In this document: positions 10,492 through 20,289 of the stretch, piece after piece | Numbering within the stretch: the first letter of the stretch is position 1 | Layout of the letters: every line of letters starts with the position of its first letter | Origin: Paraburkholderia phosphatilytica | GTDB taxonomy: Bacteria; Pseudomonadota; Gammaproteobacteria; Burkholderiales; Burkholderiaceae | Direction: 5' to 3' | Assembly (NCBI RefSeq): GCF_003443895.1 | Contig: NZ_QQOA01000011.1 | Location: 124,001 to 188,000, forward strand | DNA length: 64,000 nt | Translations under genes and position numbers: made by a program | Notes under the pieces: generated by a model | The model's input: only the letters and a program-made list of their open reading frames with translations | Told to the model about the DNA's origin: nothing | Database searches by the model: none

Positions 10492-12109
10492 CAGGCGCCT
10501 CGTTCTCGCGCATTTCTGGCTCGCGTTCGGTGTATTCGGCATCGCGCTGCTGCTCGGCGCGTGGCAGATGTACATTCGCAGTCCGCTGCATCCGTGGATC
10601 GGCGACCCCGAGCTCTACTACCGCTCGGTGACCGAGCACGGCACCGTGATGGGCTACGTGTTCCCCACGCTGATCGCGATGGGCTTCGGCTATGCGGTGA
10701 GCGAGCTGTCGTTGAAGCGGCCGCTCGCCGGCGCGCGCTGGGCGTGGCTCGGTTTCACGCTTGTTGCGCTGGGCGCGGTGACGGCGAGCGTGACGATCGC
10801 GCTGGGGCTCGCATCGGTGCTCTACACGTTCTATCCGCCGATGGTCGGCAACGCGTTCTACTACATCGGCGTCGTGCTGGTGGTGGTGGGCTCGTGGATC
10901 TGGGTCGCGCTGATGTCGGTGAATCTCGCCGTGTGGAAGCGCGCGAATCCCGGCCGCGCGGTGCCGCTGCCGATGTTCGCGACTGTGGCAGGCGCGTACC
11001 TGTGGGGCTGGACCGCGGTGGGCGCCGCGATCGAGGTGCTGTTCCAGATCCTGCCGGTCGCGCTCGGTCTGCGCACCACCATCGACGCGGGCCTCGCGCG
11101 CGTGTTCTTCTCGTGGACGCTGCACGCGATCGTCTATTTCTGGCTGATGCCCGCGTACATCGCGTACTACACGATCGTGCCGCGCGCGATCGGCGGACGT
11201 CTGTACAGCGACTCGATGGCGCGCATCTCGTTCATCCTGTTCCTGGTGGTCGCGATGCCGATCGGCATTCACCATCTGTTCGCGGACCCGCAGGTGGGCG
11301 CGGGCTTCAAGTTCCTGCACTCGGTGTTCACGGCGCTCGTCGCGGTGCCGACGCTGCTCACCGTGTTCACGATCTGCGCGTCGGTGGAGATAGCGGCGCG
11401 GCTGCGCGGCGGCAAGGGGACGTTCGGCTGGCTGCGTGCGCTGCCATGGGACAACCCGCAGATGCTCGCGCTGGCGCTCTCGTTCGTGATGCTCGGCTTC
11501 GGCGGCGCGGGCGGGCTCATCAACATGAGCTACCAGCTCGATTCGACGATCCATAACACGCAGTGGGTGACGGGCCATTTCCATCTGATCTACGCGGGCG
11601 CGATCGTGATCATGTACTTCGCGATCGCGTACGACCTGTGGCCGCAGCTCACGGGCCGCACGATGCTGAACTGGAAGCTGATGCGCGTGCAGCTGTGGCT
11701 TTGGTTCATCGGCATGATCGTGCTGACGTTCCCGTGGCACTGGGTTGGCATTCTCGGCATGCCGCGGCGCATGGCCTACTACGACTATTCGAACCCGGCG
11801 ATCGCGCCGCAGGCGATCTGGGTGACGATGTCCGCGATCGGCGGCTTCATCCTTGTGGTGTCGGCAATCGTGTTCTTCGTCGTGCTGATCCAGGGGCATC
11901 GCAGCGCGCGGGCGGTGGCCGGGGAATATCGCTTCAGTACCGCCGTGCATGAAGCGACCACCGTGCCGGTCGCGCTCAATGGCTTCGCGTTGTGGCTCTC
12001 GCTGATGGTCGCGCTGACGATCGTCAACTACGGTTACCCGGTCGCGCAACTGATGGCGCGCGGTGGCGATACGTCGGTGCCGGCCGTTTCGATCGGGGCG
12101 TCGCGATGA
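10481..12109 (+). CDS. cytochrome c oxidase subunit I (b(o/a)3-type)
   Basis: A 542-residue heme-copper oxidase core with about 13 membrane spans. Visible ligands are the low-spin heme His in EHGTVMGYVFP, the CuB/Tyr motif in WTLHAIVYFWLMP (H-x3-Y), the CuB His pair in PIGIHHLF, and the heme His pair in VTGHFHLIYAG. The spacing and loss of the A-type D-channel motif place it in the B family. It starts with GTG overlapping subunit II. The enzyme reduces O2 to water at the cytoplasmic membrane; B-type enzymes usually serve low-oxygen respiration. Confidence 0.93.
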   Translation: MLNNRRLVLAHFWLAFGVFGIALLLGAWQMYIRSPLHPWIGDPELYYRSVTEHGTVMGYVFPTLIAMGFGYAVSELSLKRPLAGARWAWLGFTLVALGAVTASVTIALGLASVLYTFYPPMVGNAFYYIGVVLVVVGSWIWVALMSVNLAVWKRANPGRAVPLPMFATVAGAYLWGWTAVGAAIEVLFQILPVALGLRTTIDAGLARVFFSWTLHAIVYFWLMPAYIAYYTIVPRAIGGRLYSDSMARISFILFLVVAMPIGIHHLFADPQVGAGFKFLHSVFTALVAVPTLLTVFTICASVEIAARLRGGKGTFGWLRALPWDNPQMLALALSFVMLGFGGAGGLINMSYQLDSTIHNTQWVTGHFHLIYAGAIVIMYFAIAYDLWPQLTGRTMLNWKLMRVQLWLWFIGMIVLTFPWHWVGILGMPRRMAYYDYSNPAIAPQAIWVTMSAIGGFILVVSAIVFFVVLIQGHRSARAVAGEYRFSTAVHEATTVPVALNGFALWLSLMVALTIVNYGYPVAQLMARGGDTSVPAVSIGASR

Positions 12110-12909
12110 GTGACGAGCGCCTGTTCTCCCTGCGCAATCCGTGGTTTCGCGCGAGCGTCGGCACGACGGTGGCCGTGTTCGTCGCGAGCGTCGTCGTCGG
12201 CTTCGTGTGGCTGCCTTCGGTGCATCGCGATGCGCCGTTCCAGGGCGTCTGGAACGCGATCTGCAGCGCGGCGGGCGTGCCGCGCGACTGGTCCGACGGC
12301 ACCGCGCCGGTCAAGCCAAGCGAGCAGCTGAGCACGGTGCAGGTCACGCCGCAGCTGCTGTCCACTGCGAGCAGGCTGTCGATCGGCCGCGGCGCGACGC
12401 TCGCGTTGCGTTGCACGATGTGTCATGGCGCGCGCGGCGTGAGCGGCGCGAACACGCCGAATCTCGCGGGCCAGTATGCGATCGTGATCTACAAGCAGTT
12501 GCAGGATTTCCAGAGCGGCGCGCGCGCGAACCCGGTGATGTCGCCGATGGTGGCTGGCCTCTCCGATCAGGACATGCGCGATATCTCCGAGTACTACGAA
12601 TTCCTGCCGCGGCCTGCACGGCCGCGCGATCCGGCCAACCCGACCGCGCCGGACATCGTCAGGCTCGGGTCGCCATTGCGCAATATTCCTTCGTGCGGCG
12701 CATGCCATGGCGAGATCGGCTACAAGGCGGGCGCGCCGTGGCTCGGTGGCCTGCCGGCCGCGTACACAGCGATGCAGCTACAGGCATTCGCGGCGGGTGC
12801 GCGGCATAACGACATCTCGGAGCAGATGCGCAACATCGCGCGATCGATGACGAGCGAAGAGATACAACAGGCCGCGGACTGGTATCACGGCACGGCGGCG
12901 AAGCCGTGA
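12106..12909 (+). CDS. diheme c-type cytochrome at the end of the oxidase operon
   Basis: A 267-residue protein with an N-terminal signal-anchor (about residues 17-38) and two heme motifs, CTMCH and CGACH, in a cytochrome c4-like layout. Its ATG overlaps the subunit I stop (ATGA), so it is co-translated with the oxidase and is probably its direct electron donor or a fused-function subunit. It is the third c-type cytochrome in the cluster, bringing the total to seven CxxCH motifs. Confidence 0.88.
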   Translation: MSDERLFSLRNPWFRASVGTTVAVFVASVVVGFVWLPSVHRDAPFQGVWNAICSAAGVPRDWSDGTAPVKPSEQLSTVQVTPQLLSTASRLSIGRGATLALRCTMCHGARGVSGANTPNLAGQYAIVIYKQLQDFQSGARANPVMSPMVAGLSDQDMRDISEYYEFLPRPARPRDPANPTAPDIVRLGSPLRNIPSCGACHGEIGYKAGAPWLGGLPAAYTAMQLQAFAAGARHNDISEQMRNIARSMTSEEIQQAADWYHGTAAKP

Positions 12910-12925
12910 CGCTCGGCGCGCCGCG

Positions 12926-14614
12926 TTAGTTCGCCAGCGTGGCAGCCCGGTTCTCCTGTTCCTGCAACACGCGCCACTGCACTTTCCCGCTCGCGGTTCT
13001 CGGCAACGCGGACACGAATTCGACGATCTGCGGCACCTTGTACGCTGCCATATGCCCGTGCGCCCATTCGACGATCTGCGCGGCCGATGCATCGGCACCT
13101 GCGCGCAGCACGACGAACGCTTTCACGGTTTCGCCCTTGCGTGCATCGCGCGCGGCGACGACACACGCTTCCTGAATTGCGGGATGCTCGAACAGCGACG
13201 TTTCGACTTCCGCGGGCGACACCTTGTAGCCGGCTACGTTGATCATCCGCTTCAGGCGGTCGACGAAAAAGAAGTACCCGTCCTCGTCGATATAGCCGAG
13301 ATCGCCGGTGCGCAGATAGCGCCTGCCGTCGACTTCGACGAAGGCGTCGCGCGTCGCATCGAGTTTGCCCCAGTAGCCCTTGAACACCTGTGGCCCGCTG
13401 ATCAGGATCTCGCCGGTTGTGCGCGGGCCGAGCACCGTGAGCGTGACCGGATCGACGACGACTGATTCTGTGTCCTGTATCGGGATGCCGAGACATTGGC
13501 GCTTGCAGCGATCGGGCGGGTTGATGTGCGTCGCAGAGATGGTTTCCGAGAGCCCGTAGCCCTCCATGTAGGGCACGCCGAGGCGTGCTTCGATGCGCTG
13601 CGCCAACGTCTTCGGCATCGCCGCGCCGCCGCCCGCCAGCCGTTTGACCGAACTCAGGTCGTAACGCTCGAGGTCCGGCTGGCTCATGAAGTCGATCATC
13701 ATCGTCGAGATCGCGATCCAGAAGCTGACGCGGTAGCGTTCGATCAACAGCGCGGCACAGCGGCTGTCCCAGCGCGTCATCACGACGAGCGGCGAGCCGA
13801 GCGCGATGCCCGCGTTCATGCATTGCTGCATGCCGGTGACGTGAAAGAGCGGCATCGCGCACAGGATCACGGCATCATCCGACAGCCGGCACCATTGCAC
13901 GGACGCCGCGACGACGTGCGTCGCGCTGCGATGCGTGTGCATGCAGCCCTTGGGCGCGGCTGTCGTGCCGGACGTGTAGGGGATCACCGCGAGATCGTCG
14001 GGCGTCGCGCAACAGGGCGCCGGCTGCTCCGCGGCTGCGATGGCGGCACGCCAGTGCATGGCTCTGGGTGCGATCGCCGCGTCGCACTCCGTGAGCACGT
14101 CGAGTGTGGGCGCGGCGTCAGTCAACACCGGCGGCAGCGGCAAGCCGGTGTGATCGCCGAGATAGTCCGCATAGCGCGCGACGATCGCGTGATGGATCGC
14201 GTTGCCGAGCAGCGGCCGCGCCTGTTCGTAAAGCTCGTCGCCCACCAGCGCGACCCGTGCGCCGCAATCCTCCACGATGTGACGCAGCTCGGCCGTCATG
14301 TTCATCGGGTTGACCGGCACCACCACGGCTTCGGCGCGCAGGATCGCGTAGTAGCCGATCACGTATTGCGGGCTGTTCTGCATGTACAGCGCGACGCGAT
14401 CGCCGTGTCCCACACCGCATCGGCGCTGCAGATAGCCGGCCAGCGACCCGACTTCCCGATGCAACTGCGCGTAGCTCAACGCGCCGCCGTAAAAGTGGAT
14501 CGCGGTCCTGTCGGGGTGTCGGCTGGCAGCGGCCGCGAGATTGTCATACAGCGTGGGCTGTGGGGACGGCACGTGTTGCGCGAGGCCTTCGGGCCAGTAT
14601 GGAGATGCGGTCAT
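12926..14614 (-). CDS. AMP-forming acyl-CoA synthetase (long-chain fatty acid-CoA ligase-like)
   Basis: A 562-residue member of the ANL (adenylate-forming) superfamily, which activates a carboxylic acid with ATP and CoA. Motifs in order are the phosphate loop PYTSGTTAAPKGCMHTH, the GYGLSETISATH block, the YLRTGDLGYIDEDGY hinge region and a C-terminal SALPRTASGKVQW with the catalytic Lys. The start was chosen at MTASPYWPEG because AGGAGG lies just upstream; the frame extends further but without family sequence. It converges on the oxidase operon and stands alone, so the substrate acid is unknown. Confidence 0.88.
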   Translation of the reverse strand: MTASPYWPEGLAQHVPSPQPTLYDNLAAAASRHPDRTAIHFYGGALSYAQLHREVGSLAGYLQRRCGVGHGDRVALYMQNSPQYVIGYYAILRAEAVVVPVNPMNMTAELRHIVEDCGARVALVGDELYEQARPLLGNAIHHAIVARYADYLGDHTGLPLPPVLTDAAPTLDVLTECDAAIAPRAMHWRAAIAAAEQPAPCCATPDDLAVIPYTSGTTAAPKGCMHTHRSATHVVAASVQWCRLSDDAVILCAMPLFHVTGMQQCMNAGIALGSPLVVMTRWDSRCAALLIERYRVSFWIAISTMMIDFMSQPDLERYDLSSVKRLAGGGAAMPKTLAQRIEARLGVPYMEGYGLSETISATHINPPDRCKRQCLGIPIQDTESVVVDPVTLTVLGPRTTGEILISGPQVFKGYWGKLDATRDAFVEVDGRRYLRTGDLGYIDEDGYFFFVDRLKRMINVAGYKVSPAEVETSLFEHPAIQEACVVAARDARKGETVKAFVVLRAGADASAAQIVEWAHGHMAAYKVPQIVEFVSALPRTASGKVQWRVLQEQENRAATLAN

Positions 14615-14712
14615 GATGTCCTCCTGTGCATCGCTCGGGTTGCCGTCGAAAAGCGCTTTCGGAGCGGCAACCGCGATGGCCGTAAGTCGCGCAGCCGGGT
14701 ACTGCTTCAGCG

Positions 14713-15273
14713 TCACGGATGCGGCCCGTAGTTCGCGACCTTCCTGCCGGACAGCGCAACCTGCACGCCTTCCTGGCAGCTCGACCCGCACGTCGTACCG
14801 TCGACTGTGGGGCCCGCGAACGGTACGGTCTCCGACGTAATGATCGCGTCGACGTGCGTGCCGTCCGAGCTGATCACCATCACCAGACCGAGGACGATGC
14901 CGGCGCCCGAGCCGGTATAGCTGATCGTCATCGTGCCTGTGCAGTCCGAATTCACGGTGTAGGTGCCGGTCTGGTTCGGATTGAACATCGTCTGGCCGCC
15001 TTTTGGCAGGCCGGCGATCATTCCGAAGTCCGTGCGCGCGAAGCTGTTGACGCCGTCGAAATTCAGGATCGCGACATCGTTCAGCAACTGCGGGGTGGTG
15101 AACGCATGCACGGTGCCGCCGGAGATGATGCCCATCACCTGGCCGTGCGCCTCGAATGCATAGCTGCCTCTTAGCGTCGCGGCCGAACAGGCGGGCGGCG
15201 ACGCATACGCTGAAGTGCAGACAACGGAAGCCAGAACCGCGAATGCCGACAGAATGCCTGGGTAACGTTTCAT
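14713..15273 (-). CDS. secreted hypothetical protein
   Basis: A 186-residue protein with a clear signal peptide (MKRYPGILSAFAVLASVVCTSAYA) and four Cys in the mature part (two near the start and end), suggesting disulfides in the periplasm or outside. The mature region opens with CSAATLRGSYAFEAHG, a pattern I have seen in conserved Burkholderiales exported proteins of unknown role. It is transcribed with or just ahead of the acyl-CoA synthetase but 98 bp away, so linkage is uncertain. Confidence 0.7.
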   Translation of the reverse strand: MKRYPGILSAFAVLASVVCTSAYASPPACSAATLRGSYAFEAHGQVMGIISGGTVHAFTTPQLLNDVAILNFDGVNSFARTDFGMIAGLPKGGQTMFNPNQTGTYTVNSDCTGTMTISYTGSGAGIVLGLVMVISSDGTHVDAIITSETVPFAGPTVDGTTCGSSCQEGVQVALSGRKVANYGPHP

Positions 15274-15704
15274 CTTAGTCTCCTTGGATGGACATGAACG
15301 ATGGCCGAGCCATGCTGGACGCTATCGGAAAGCTTTCATGCGTCGTCCGCACGCATGCGGGTTCATGTTCGACTGACGCAAGGCCCGGCACCATCGAGGC
15401 AACCTGAAGAAACCATGAATGAACTGGAGAGGCCGGCGCACGCTTAAGCGCCGACGTCTGACGAATAGCGCGGCCAGGCTTTGCGCGCGCGGTTCGTTAA
15501 GTGTTTAGGTTGACGACCGATGGGTTGTGCCCCAGACCTGGGCAAACCAAAGTCATTAGTGGAACGTAGGAAGGTTTTCTTCAACTCGCACTTTCAAACG
15601 AGTGACCAACGACTAACATGAAGAAGTCCGCCCGCGCATGTCGGGCGAGACACGGCGCCGACGAGCGCCATTGCTGCACGCGACGACGAAGAACGAGGTG
15701 TGGC
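15274..15704. other. 431-bp divergent intergenic region
   Basis: The region lies between the secreted protein and the MFS carrier and should contain both promoters. A short inverted repeat, GCCCCA / TGGGC, lies near 15531-15544. No gene is supported. Confidence 0.4.
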
Positions 15705-16994
15705 ATGTCCGAGGGATCCTGCCTGGTACCACGTGAGGTAGCAGTCACGCGGCCACGCTGGACGATTTTGATCGTCAGCGCGGGCGGCGCGCTTGAAACT
15801 TTCGATTTCGTCATCTACGGATTCTTCGCGCAGGATATCGGCCGCGCGTTTTTCCCCGTGACGAGTCACGCGTCGGCCATGGCGCTCTCCTTTGCGGTCT
15901 TTGCGATCGGGCATCTGTCGAGGCCGCTCGGCGGGATGCTGTTCGGTCATCTCGGCGACCGGCACGGACGCCGCGGCGTATTCGCGGCGTCCGCGATGAT
16001 CGCGGCCGTCGCCACGCTCGCGATCGGCTTACTGCCGGATTACGCCAGCTGGGGCGTCGCGGCGCCCGCGCTGTTGCTTGCGTTGCGATTGATCCAGGGC
16101 GTGTGCGTCGGCGGCGAGATTTCGGGCTCGGTCGTCTACGCGGTGGAAAGCACGCGCAGGCATCGCGGCCTGCTGTGCGGCGGTGTTTTCTTCGCGGTCA
16201 ACGTCGCGCTGCTGTTCGCCGCATCCATCAATCTTTATGTGCAGAGCGTGCTGGGCGCCGAGCAGATCGCGACCTACGGCTGGCGCGCGGGTTTTCTGAT
16301 CGGCGGCGCGATCGGTCTTGCGAGCTTCATACTGCGCCGCAGACTCTCGGAGACCCAAGCCTTCGCGCAGTCCGTGCACACACGTCCCCGCAAACCGCTT
16401 GCCGAAGTGTTTCACCATCATCTGAAATCGCTCGTCGTCGCGATCGCGGCAACGACGGTGGTGGGCGCGGCGAACGGCCTGTTCGTCGCGTATGCGCCCG
16501 CGTTTCTGCGCTCGCTCGGCTATCCACGCGTGCAGATTGCAACGGCGCAGATCGTCTACGTGATAGTGATTGCGTTTTGCATGCTAGGCACGGCCGCGCT
16601 TAGCGACGAGGTGCCGCGGCGCTATGTGTTTCGCACGGGAACGGTGCTGTCCGCGTTGTTCGCGCCATGGTTCTTCATCACCGTGACGGGGACGCACTCG
16701 AATCTCTTCGCGGCGTTCGCGTTGGCCGCGGTCGTGACGTCATTCGCGAATGGCACATACGCTTGTGTGATGGCGGAACTGTTCCCGATCGAAGTGCGCT
16801 ATGCGGGCGTCGGCATCGCGCTGAACGTGAGTCTCGCGGCGACGATGGGCGGCGCGCCGCTGTTCGCCACGTTGCTGGTGTCGGCCACGCACTGGGCTCC
16901 CGCGCCGGCGCTCGTGCAGATCTCGTGTGCCGCGATCGCGTTCGCCGCGTCGTTTGCGATGCTGCCGCACCGCGACGGGCATGCGGCCCGATGA
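15705..16994 (+). CDS. MFS transporter, metabolite:H+ symporter type
   Basis: A 429-residue, 12-span major facilitator. The first span region GGALETFDFVIYGFFAQDIG and the loop GHLGDRHGRRGVFAAS (motif A) are typical of the metabolite:H+ symporter subfamily (citrate, shikimate, proline/betaine carriers). The start MSEGSCLVPREVAV was chosen for a GAGGTG upstream and because the longer frame adds 29 Arg-rich, non-hydrophobic residues. Substrate unknown. The next gene, a CadC-like regulator, follows after 19 bp and may respond to the same compound. Confidence 0.85.
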   Translation: MSEGSCLVPREVAVTRPRWTILIVSAGGALETFDFVIYGFFAQDIGRAFFPVTSHASAMALSFAVFAIGHLSRPLGGMLFGHLGDRHGRRGVFAASAMIAAVATLAIGLLPDYASWGVAAPALLLALRLIQGVCVGGEISGSVVYAVESTRRHRGLLCGGVFFAVNVALLFAASINLYVQSVLGAEQIATYGWRAGFLIGGAIGLASFILRRRLSETQAFAQSVHTRPRKPLAEVFHHHLKSLVVAIAATTVVGAANGLFVAYAPAFLRSLGYPRVQIATAQIVYVIVIAFCMLGTAALSDEVPRRYVFRTGTVLSALFAPWFFITVTGTHSNLFAAFALAAVVTSFANGTYACVMAELFPIEVRYAGVGIALNVSLAATMGGAPLFATLLVSATHWAPAPALVQISCAAIAFAASFAMLPHRDGHAAR

Positions 16995-17013
16995 GCAATG
17001 AATACGATGGAGC

Positions 17014-18783
17014 GTGCCCGTGAATCTGCGTGGTCCTGTCCGGATTGCGGAGGCGGTGCTGGACGTCGAGCGTTATGAACTGCTGCGCGACGGCGAGCGC
17101 GTGCCGCTCGAACGCCTGCCGATGGAACTGCTGATCCTGATGGCTTCGCGCAGCGGCCAGCTGGTCACGCGCGCGGACATCGTGAAGACGCTGTGGGGCG
17201 GTAGCCCGTTTCGCGATACCGATACGAGCATCAACACGGCGATCCGCAAGATTCGCGTCGCGGTGGGCGAGGACCCGGAACATCCGCGCAATCTGCTGAC
17301 GGTGAAGGGCAAAGGGTATCGCCTCGAGGTCGTGCAGATCGCGGTGCCGGACCTGCCGCCGATCGCGCCGCCACCACCGGTGCGCGTGCTGGTGCTGCCG
17401 TTTCGCGACCGCTCCGAGAGCGCCGATCTGCAGGGCCTGTGCGATGCGCTCGCGGACGAGACGTCGGCGAATCTGGGCGCGTTGAATCCGGATAAGGTGT
17501 CGATGATCGCGAGGACGACCGCGGCGCGCTATCGCGACACGCCGAGAAGCATCGCGGAGATCGCGCAGGAGCTCGGTCTCGACTACGTGATCGAAGGGGC
17601 GGTGAGTTGCAGCGAGGGCCGCGTGCGCGTGCTGGCGCAGCTGGTGCGCTGCATCGATCAGGCGCAGATCTGGGCCGGTGCGCGCGAAGCGGCGGCGCAC
17701 GGCGTGCTGGATATCCAGCGCGATCTCGGCATGTCGCTCGCGACGGAACTGTCGCCTTCGCTCTCCGAGCAGCAGGACCGCATGCTCGCGCGCCGCCTGC
17801 CGATCGATCCTTCCGCGCACGACGCGTTTCTGCGCGGCCGCTATTACTGGACGCGGCGCGTGCATTTCGACGCCGGGTTCGCCGCGCACCATGCGCTGAG
17901 CGTCGAAGATTTCATTCGCGCTCGCGGCTATTTCGAAACCGCGATCGAGCGGGACCCGACCTATGCGCTCGGATACGTGGGACTGTCGAACGTGTATGGC
18001 GCGACAGCCGCGCACGGTTGCTATCCGTCGTCTCAAGGCTATCCGCGAGCGCGCGAAACCGCGCTGCGCGCGCTGGAGCTCGACGACGGTCTGCCAGAAG
18101 CGCACCAGGCGCTGGCCGGCGTGTACTACTTCTACGACTGGGACTGGCGCAGGGCGGAAGAAGAGTTTCTCGAAGCGTTGCGTCTGAATCCGAATCACGC
18201 GGAAACGAGCCGTCTCTATGCGCGTCTGCTGCTGGTACAGGGCCGCGAGGCCGAGGGGCGCGCGCAGTTCGAACGCGCGGAGCGCGCGGATCCGCTTGCT
18301 TTCGAGGGCTCGCGAGTGTTCGGTCTCGTGCAGGCCGGCCATTACGAGGAGGTCGCGCACAGCAGTCTCGTGGCTGGAAACGGCGAACGTTCGCCGCTTG
18401 TGTACCAGCTGCTCGCTACGGCATTCGAAGTGCAGGGCCATCATGAGGATGCGGTGGAGGCCACTGCGGAAGCGTTGACCCGCTGCGGCGAGTTCACGCG
18501 GGCCGAATCGATCCGCACGATCTTCCGGCAGAGCGGATACGACGCGGTACTGCAGTGGTACCTGCACGATCTCGTTGCGCGCGGACGCCGGGGGTATACG
18601 TCGCCGTTGCTGTTCGCCGAAATCTACGCGCGGCTCAGGAACGCGGACGAGATGTATCGCTGGCTCGACATCGCGCTCGCGGAGCGCTCGCCGCGCATGT
18701 GTGAGCTTCGCACCAACCCGTGGTTCCAGCGCTATCGCTCCACGCATCGCTTCCGCGAGATCGAGAAGCGTGTCGGGTATTGA
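17014..18783 (+). CDS. winged-helix transcriptional regulator with TPR-rich C-terminus
   Basis: A 589-residue regulator. Residues 1-110 form an OmpR/CadC-type winged helix (ELLILMASRSGQLVTRADIV, then SINTAIRKIRVAVGED, ending KGKGYRLE). A Pro-rich linker follows, then a TolB-like segment (VLVLPFRDRSESADLQGLCD), then several TPR helical hairpins to the end. It has no membrane span, unlike CadC itself. The start is GTG at 17014 or 17020; GATGGAG precedes both. Close linkage to the MFS carrier suggests it may control that gene, but no operator is visible. Confidence 0.82.
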   Translation: MPVNLRGPVRIAEAVLDVERYELLRDGERVPLERLPMELLILMASRSGQLVTRADIVKTLWGGSPFRDTDTSINTAIRKIRVAVGEDPEHPRNLLTVKGKGYRLEVVQIAVPDLPPIAPPPPVRVLVLPFRDRSESADLQGLCDALADETSANLGALNPDKVSMIARTTAARYRDTPRSIAEIAQELGLDYVIEGAVSCSEGRVRVLAQLVRCIDQAQIWAGAREAAAHGVLDIQRDLGMSLATELSPSLSEQQDRMLARRLPIDPSAHDAFLRGRYYWTRRVHFDAGFAAHHALSVEDFIRARGYFETAIERDPTYALGYVGLSNVYGATAAHGCYPSSQGYPRARETALRALELDDGLPEAHQALAGVYYFYDWDWRRAEEEFLEALRLNPNHAETSRLYARLLLVQGREAEGRAQFERAERADPLAFEGSRVFGLVQAGHYEEVAHSSLVAGNGERSPLVYQLLATAFEVQGHHEDAVEATAEALTRCGEFTRAESIRTIFRQSGYDAVLQWYLHDLVARGRRGYTSPLLFAEIYARLRNADEMYRWLDIALAERSPRMCELRTNPWFQRYRSTHRFREIEKRVGY

Positions 18784-18856
18784 GCGGGAGCAGGGGTTTT
18801 CAGGAGTTACCATTTTCAATCAATGGCTTGAGACGGCCGGTAAACAACGCGCACTT

Positions 18857-18917
18857 GATCCGTAGCCATTCAGCAGATTCTGTCCGAAAAAAGTATACAA
18901 ATTTCGGACAAGCTGCG
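18857..18917 (+). promoter_or_regulatory. orphan AbiE-type promoter/operator (copy A)
   Basis: The segment matches 20290-20352 closely, beginning with GATCCGTAG and running through a palindrome. The palindrome has perfect 9-bp arms, TGTCCGAAA (18881-18889) and TTTCGGACA (18902-18910), around 12 AT-rich bases containing GTATAC. In copies B and C the same element precedes the AbiEi antitoxin gene, whose family autoregulates by binding inverted repeats. Here the downstream reading frame is missing, replaced by the end of a convergent gene. Confidence 0.75.
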
Positions 18918-18945
18918 AGTATCCACGTTACGGACGGCGGCGAGA

Positions 18946-19812
18946 TTACGCTGACTCTCTTCTGTCGTTCGAAGGCGCGGGTTTCTTCCTGGGCCGGCGA
19001 GGATTCGCCTGAGACGGCGTGGCTGGCGACAGTCTTTGTGCGAGCTCTCTCGCCCGCATGCCGTAACACAGGGTGAAGCCGGTTTTGATTCCGGCAAGAA
19101 AGAGGAAAACTGAAATCGCGGCGAGACTCCACCGCTGATACCGCAATCCGTCATTTACGGTGGTCTGGAGGTCTCCGCCGGGAATGCCCTGACAGATCGC
19201 GCTCGTTTCTCCGTCGGTCAGGCCGGTGATCGATCTGCCGGGAAGCGTGTGTCGGGCGCAGGATTGGGCGTCAATCCTCCACGGTTGACCCAATACACCT
19301 TCGACGCTCTTGCCGTCGCTCCACATCCATGTTTTTGACACACGCATGCGGATCATCGTGGTTCTGGAGTTGGTCGCCTTGTCCTGAACCACCGTGAAGC
19401 CGGCAAACATGATCGCAGCTACGACGAGGCGCGCGATGAGACGGAGCCTGCTCGGGGCGTTGAGCGGATGGTGCCTGGACGGGTCTATCCATCGGCGCGC
19501 ACGTTTGACATCGGCGGGCGTGAATTGATGGCGTGCCATCCAGGACAGCAGGCGGTGCAGATCCGCAACCGACCGGGCCTGCACACCATACACGACGCGG
19601 AAGCGTGTCAGGTCGAGTTGATGGTTGGAAAAGGATTTCAGCTTTTCATCATTAAAGTCCTTGTCGCCGGCGAAAGCATTCCATATTTTTTCCCGAATGA
19701 TCTGTGGAGAATTCAGACGGAAGATGGCGTAGCCGGTGAATCCGGTCAAACCAATAATGGAAAGAAAAAACGTGACCAGCGGGGTGATTGCTGCTACCCA
19801 GATTGCATTCAT
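18946..19812 (-). CDS. hypothetical membrane protein between duplicated AbiE promoters
   Basis: A 288-residue protein with hydrophobic segments near residues 5-30, 130-148 and 225-247, a middle soluble region and a basic Pro/Arg-rich C-terminal tail. I do not recognise its family with confidence. The start is ATG at 19812 with only a weak ribosome site. Composition is less G+C rich than the neighbours. It lies inside the 1.4-kb segment bounded by the two AbiE-like promoter copies (18857 and 20290), which suggests it came with mobile or defence DNA. Confidence 0.65.
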   Translation of the reverse strand: MNAIWVAAITPLVTFFLSIIGLTGFTGYAIFRLNSPQIIREKIWNAFAGDKDFNDEKLKSFSNHQLDLTRFRVVYGVQARSVADLHRLLSWMARHQFTPADVKRARRWIDPSRHHPLNAPSRLRLIARLVVAAIMFAGFTVVQDKATNSRTTMIRMRVSKTWMWSDGKSVEGVLGQPWRIDAQSCARHTLPGRSITGLTDGETSAICQGIPGGDLQTTVNDGLRYQRWSLAAISVFLFLAGIKTGFTLCYGMRARELAQRLSPATPSQANPRRPRKKPAPSNDRRESA

Positions 19813-19902
19813 GGTGTCTTTGGTGATATCGAACGTGAGAGACGGAATACGTGAATTGTGAACGGAATGCCGGATGTGAATTGAGCGTTGTGAGAATGAG
19901 CC

Positions 19903-19977
19903 ATGAATGCGATGCGGTACAAGGGTTATGCGGTCCGGATTAAGTTCGATGGTCGGGATAGCGTTGTCATTGGCAGT
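19903..19977 (+). pseudogene. HicB-like antitoxin remnant (N-terminus only)
   Basis: The 25-codon start MNAMRYKGYAVRIKFDGRD followed by SVVIG matches the usual beginning of HicB antitoxins (MRYKGYxAxIEFDxxD). After about base 19978 the similarity ends and the reading frame becomes meaningless. No HicA toxin is present next to it. This is best read as the broken end of a HicAB locus at a recombination junction. Confidence 0.6.
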
Positions 19978-20289
19978 ACATTTCAGCGGGAGATTACCCG
20001 CTTGACCTTCTCCTTGAGCCGGGTGAGCGTCGGGTCTGCCAATTCTTCAGCGAGCACGCGGCGCATCATGCGACAAGACGTTGCGCGGCGGTCACTTCGC
20101 TGCGGGAGCCTGCGGGCTGCCGGCGCAGTGCGGGCCGTAGACACTTCATGAACCTCTGCGAGAAGCCCCTGTCGTGGATGTCCGGCCCTCCATGGCACGC
20201 CGGTGATTTGTCCCTGTCTCTCGGTTATGTCAATGACAGGGTCACGGGACGGCCGGCGCGGCAGGGACGTCGTGCGCTTACTGTCACAC

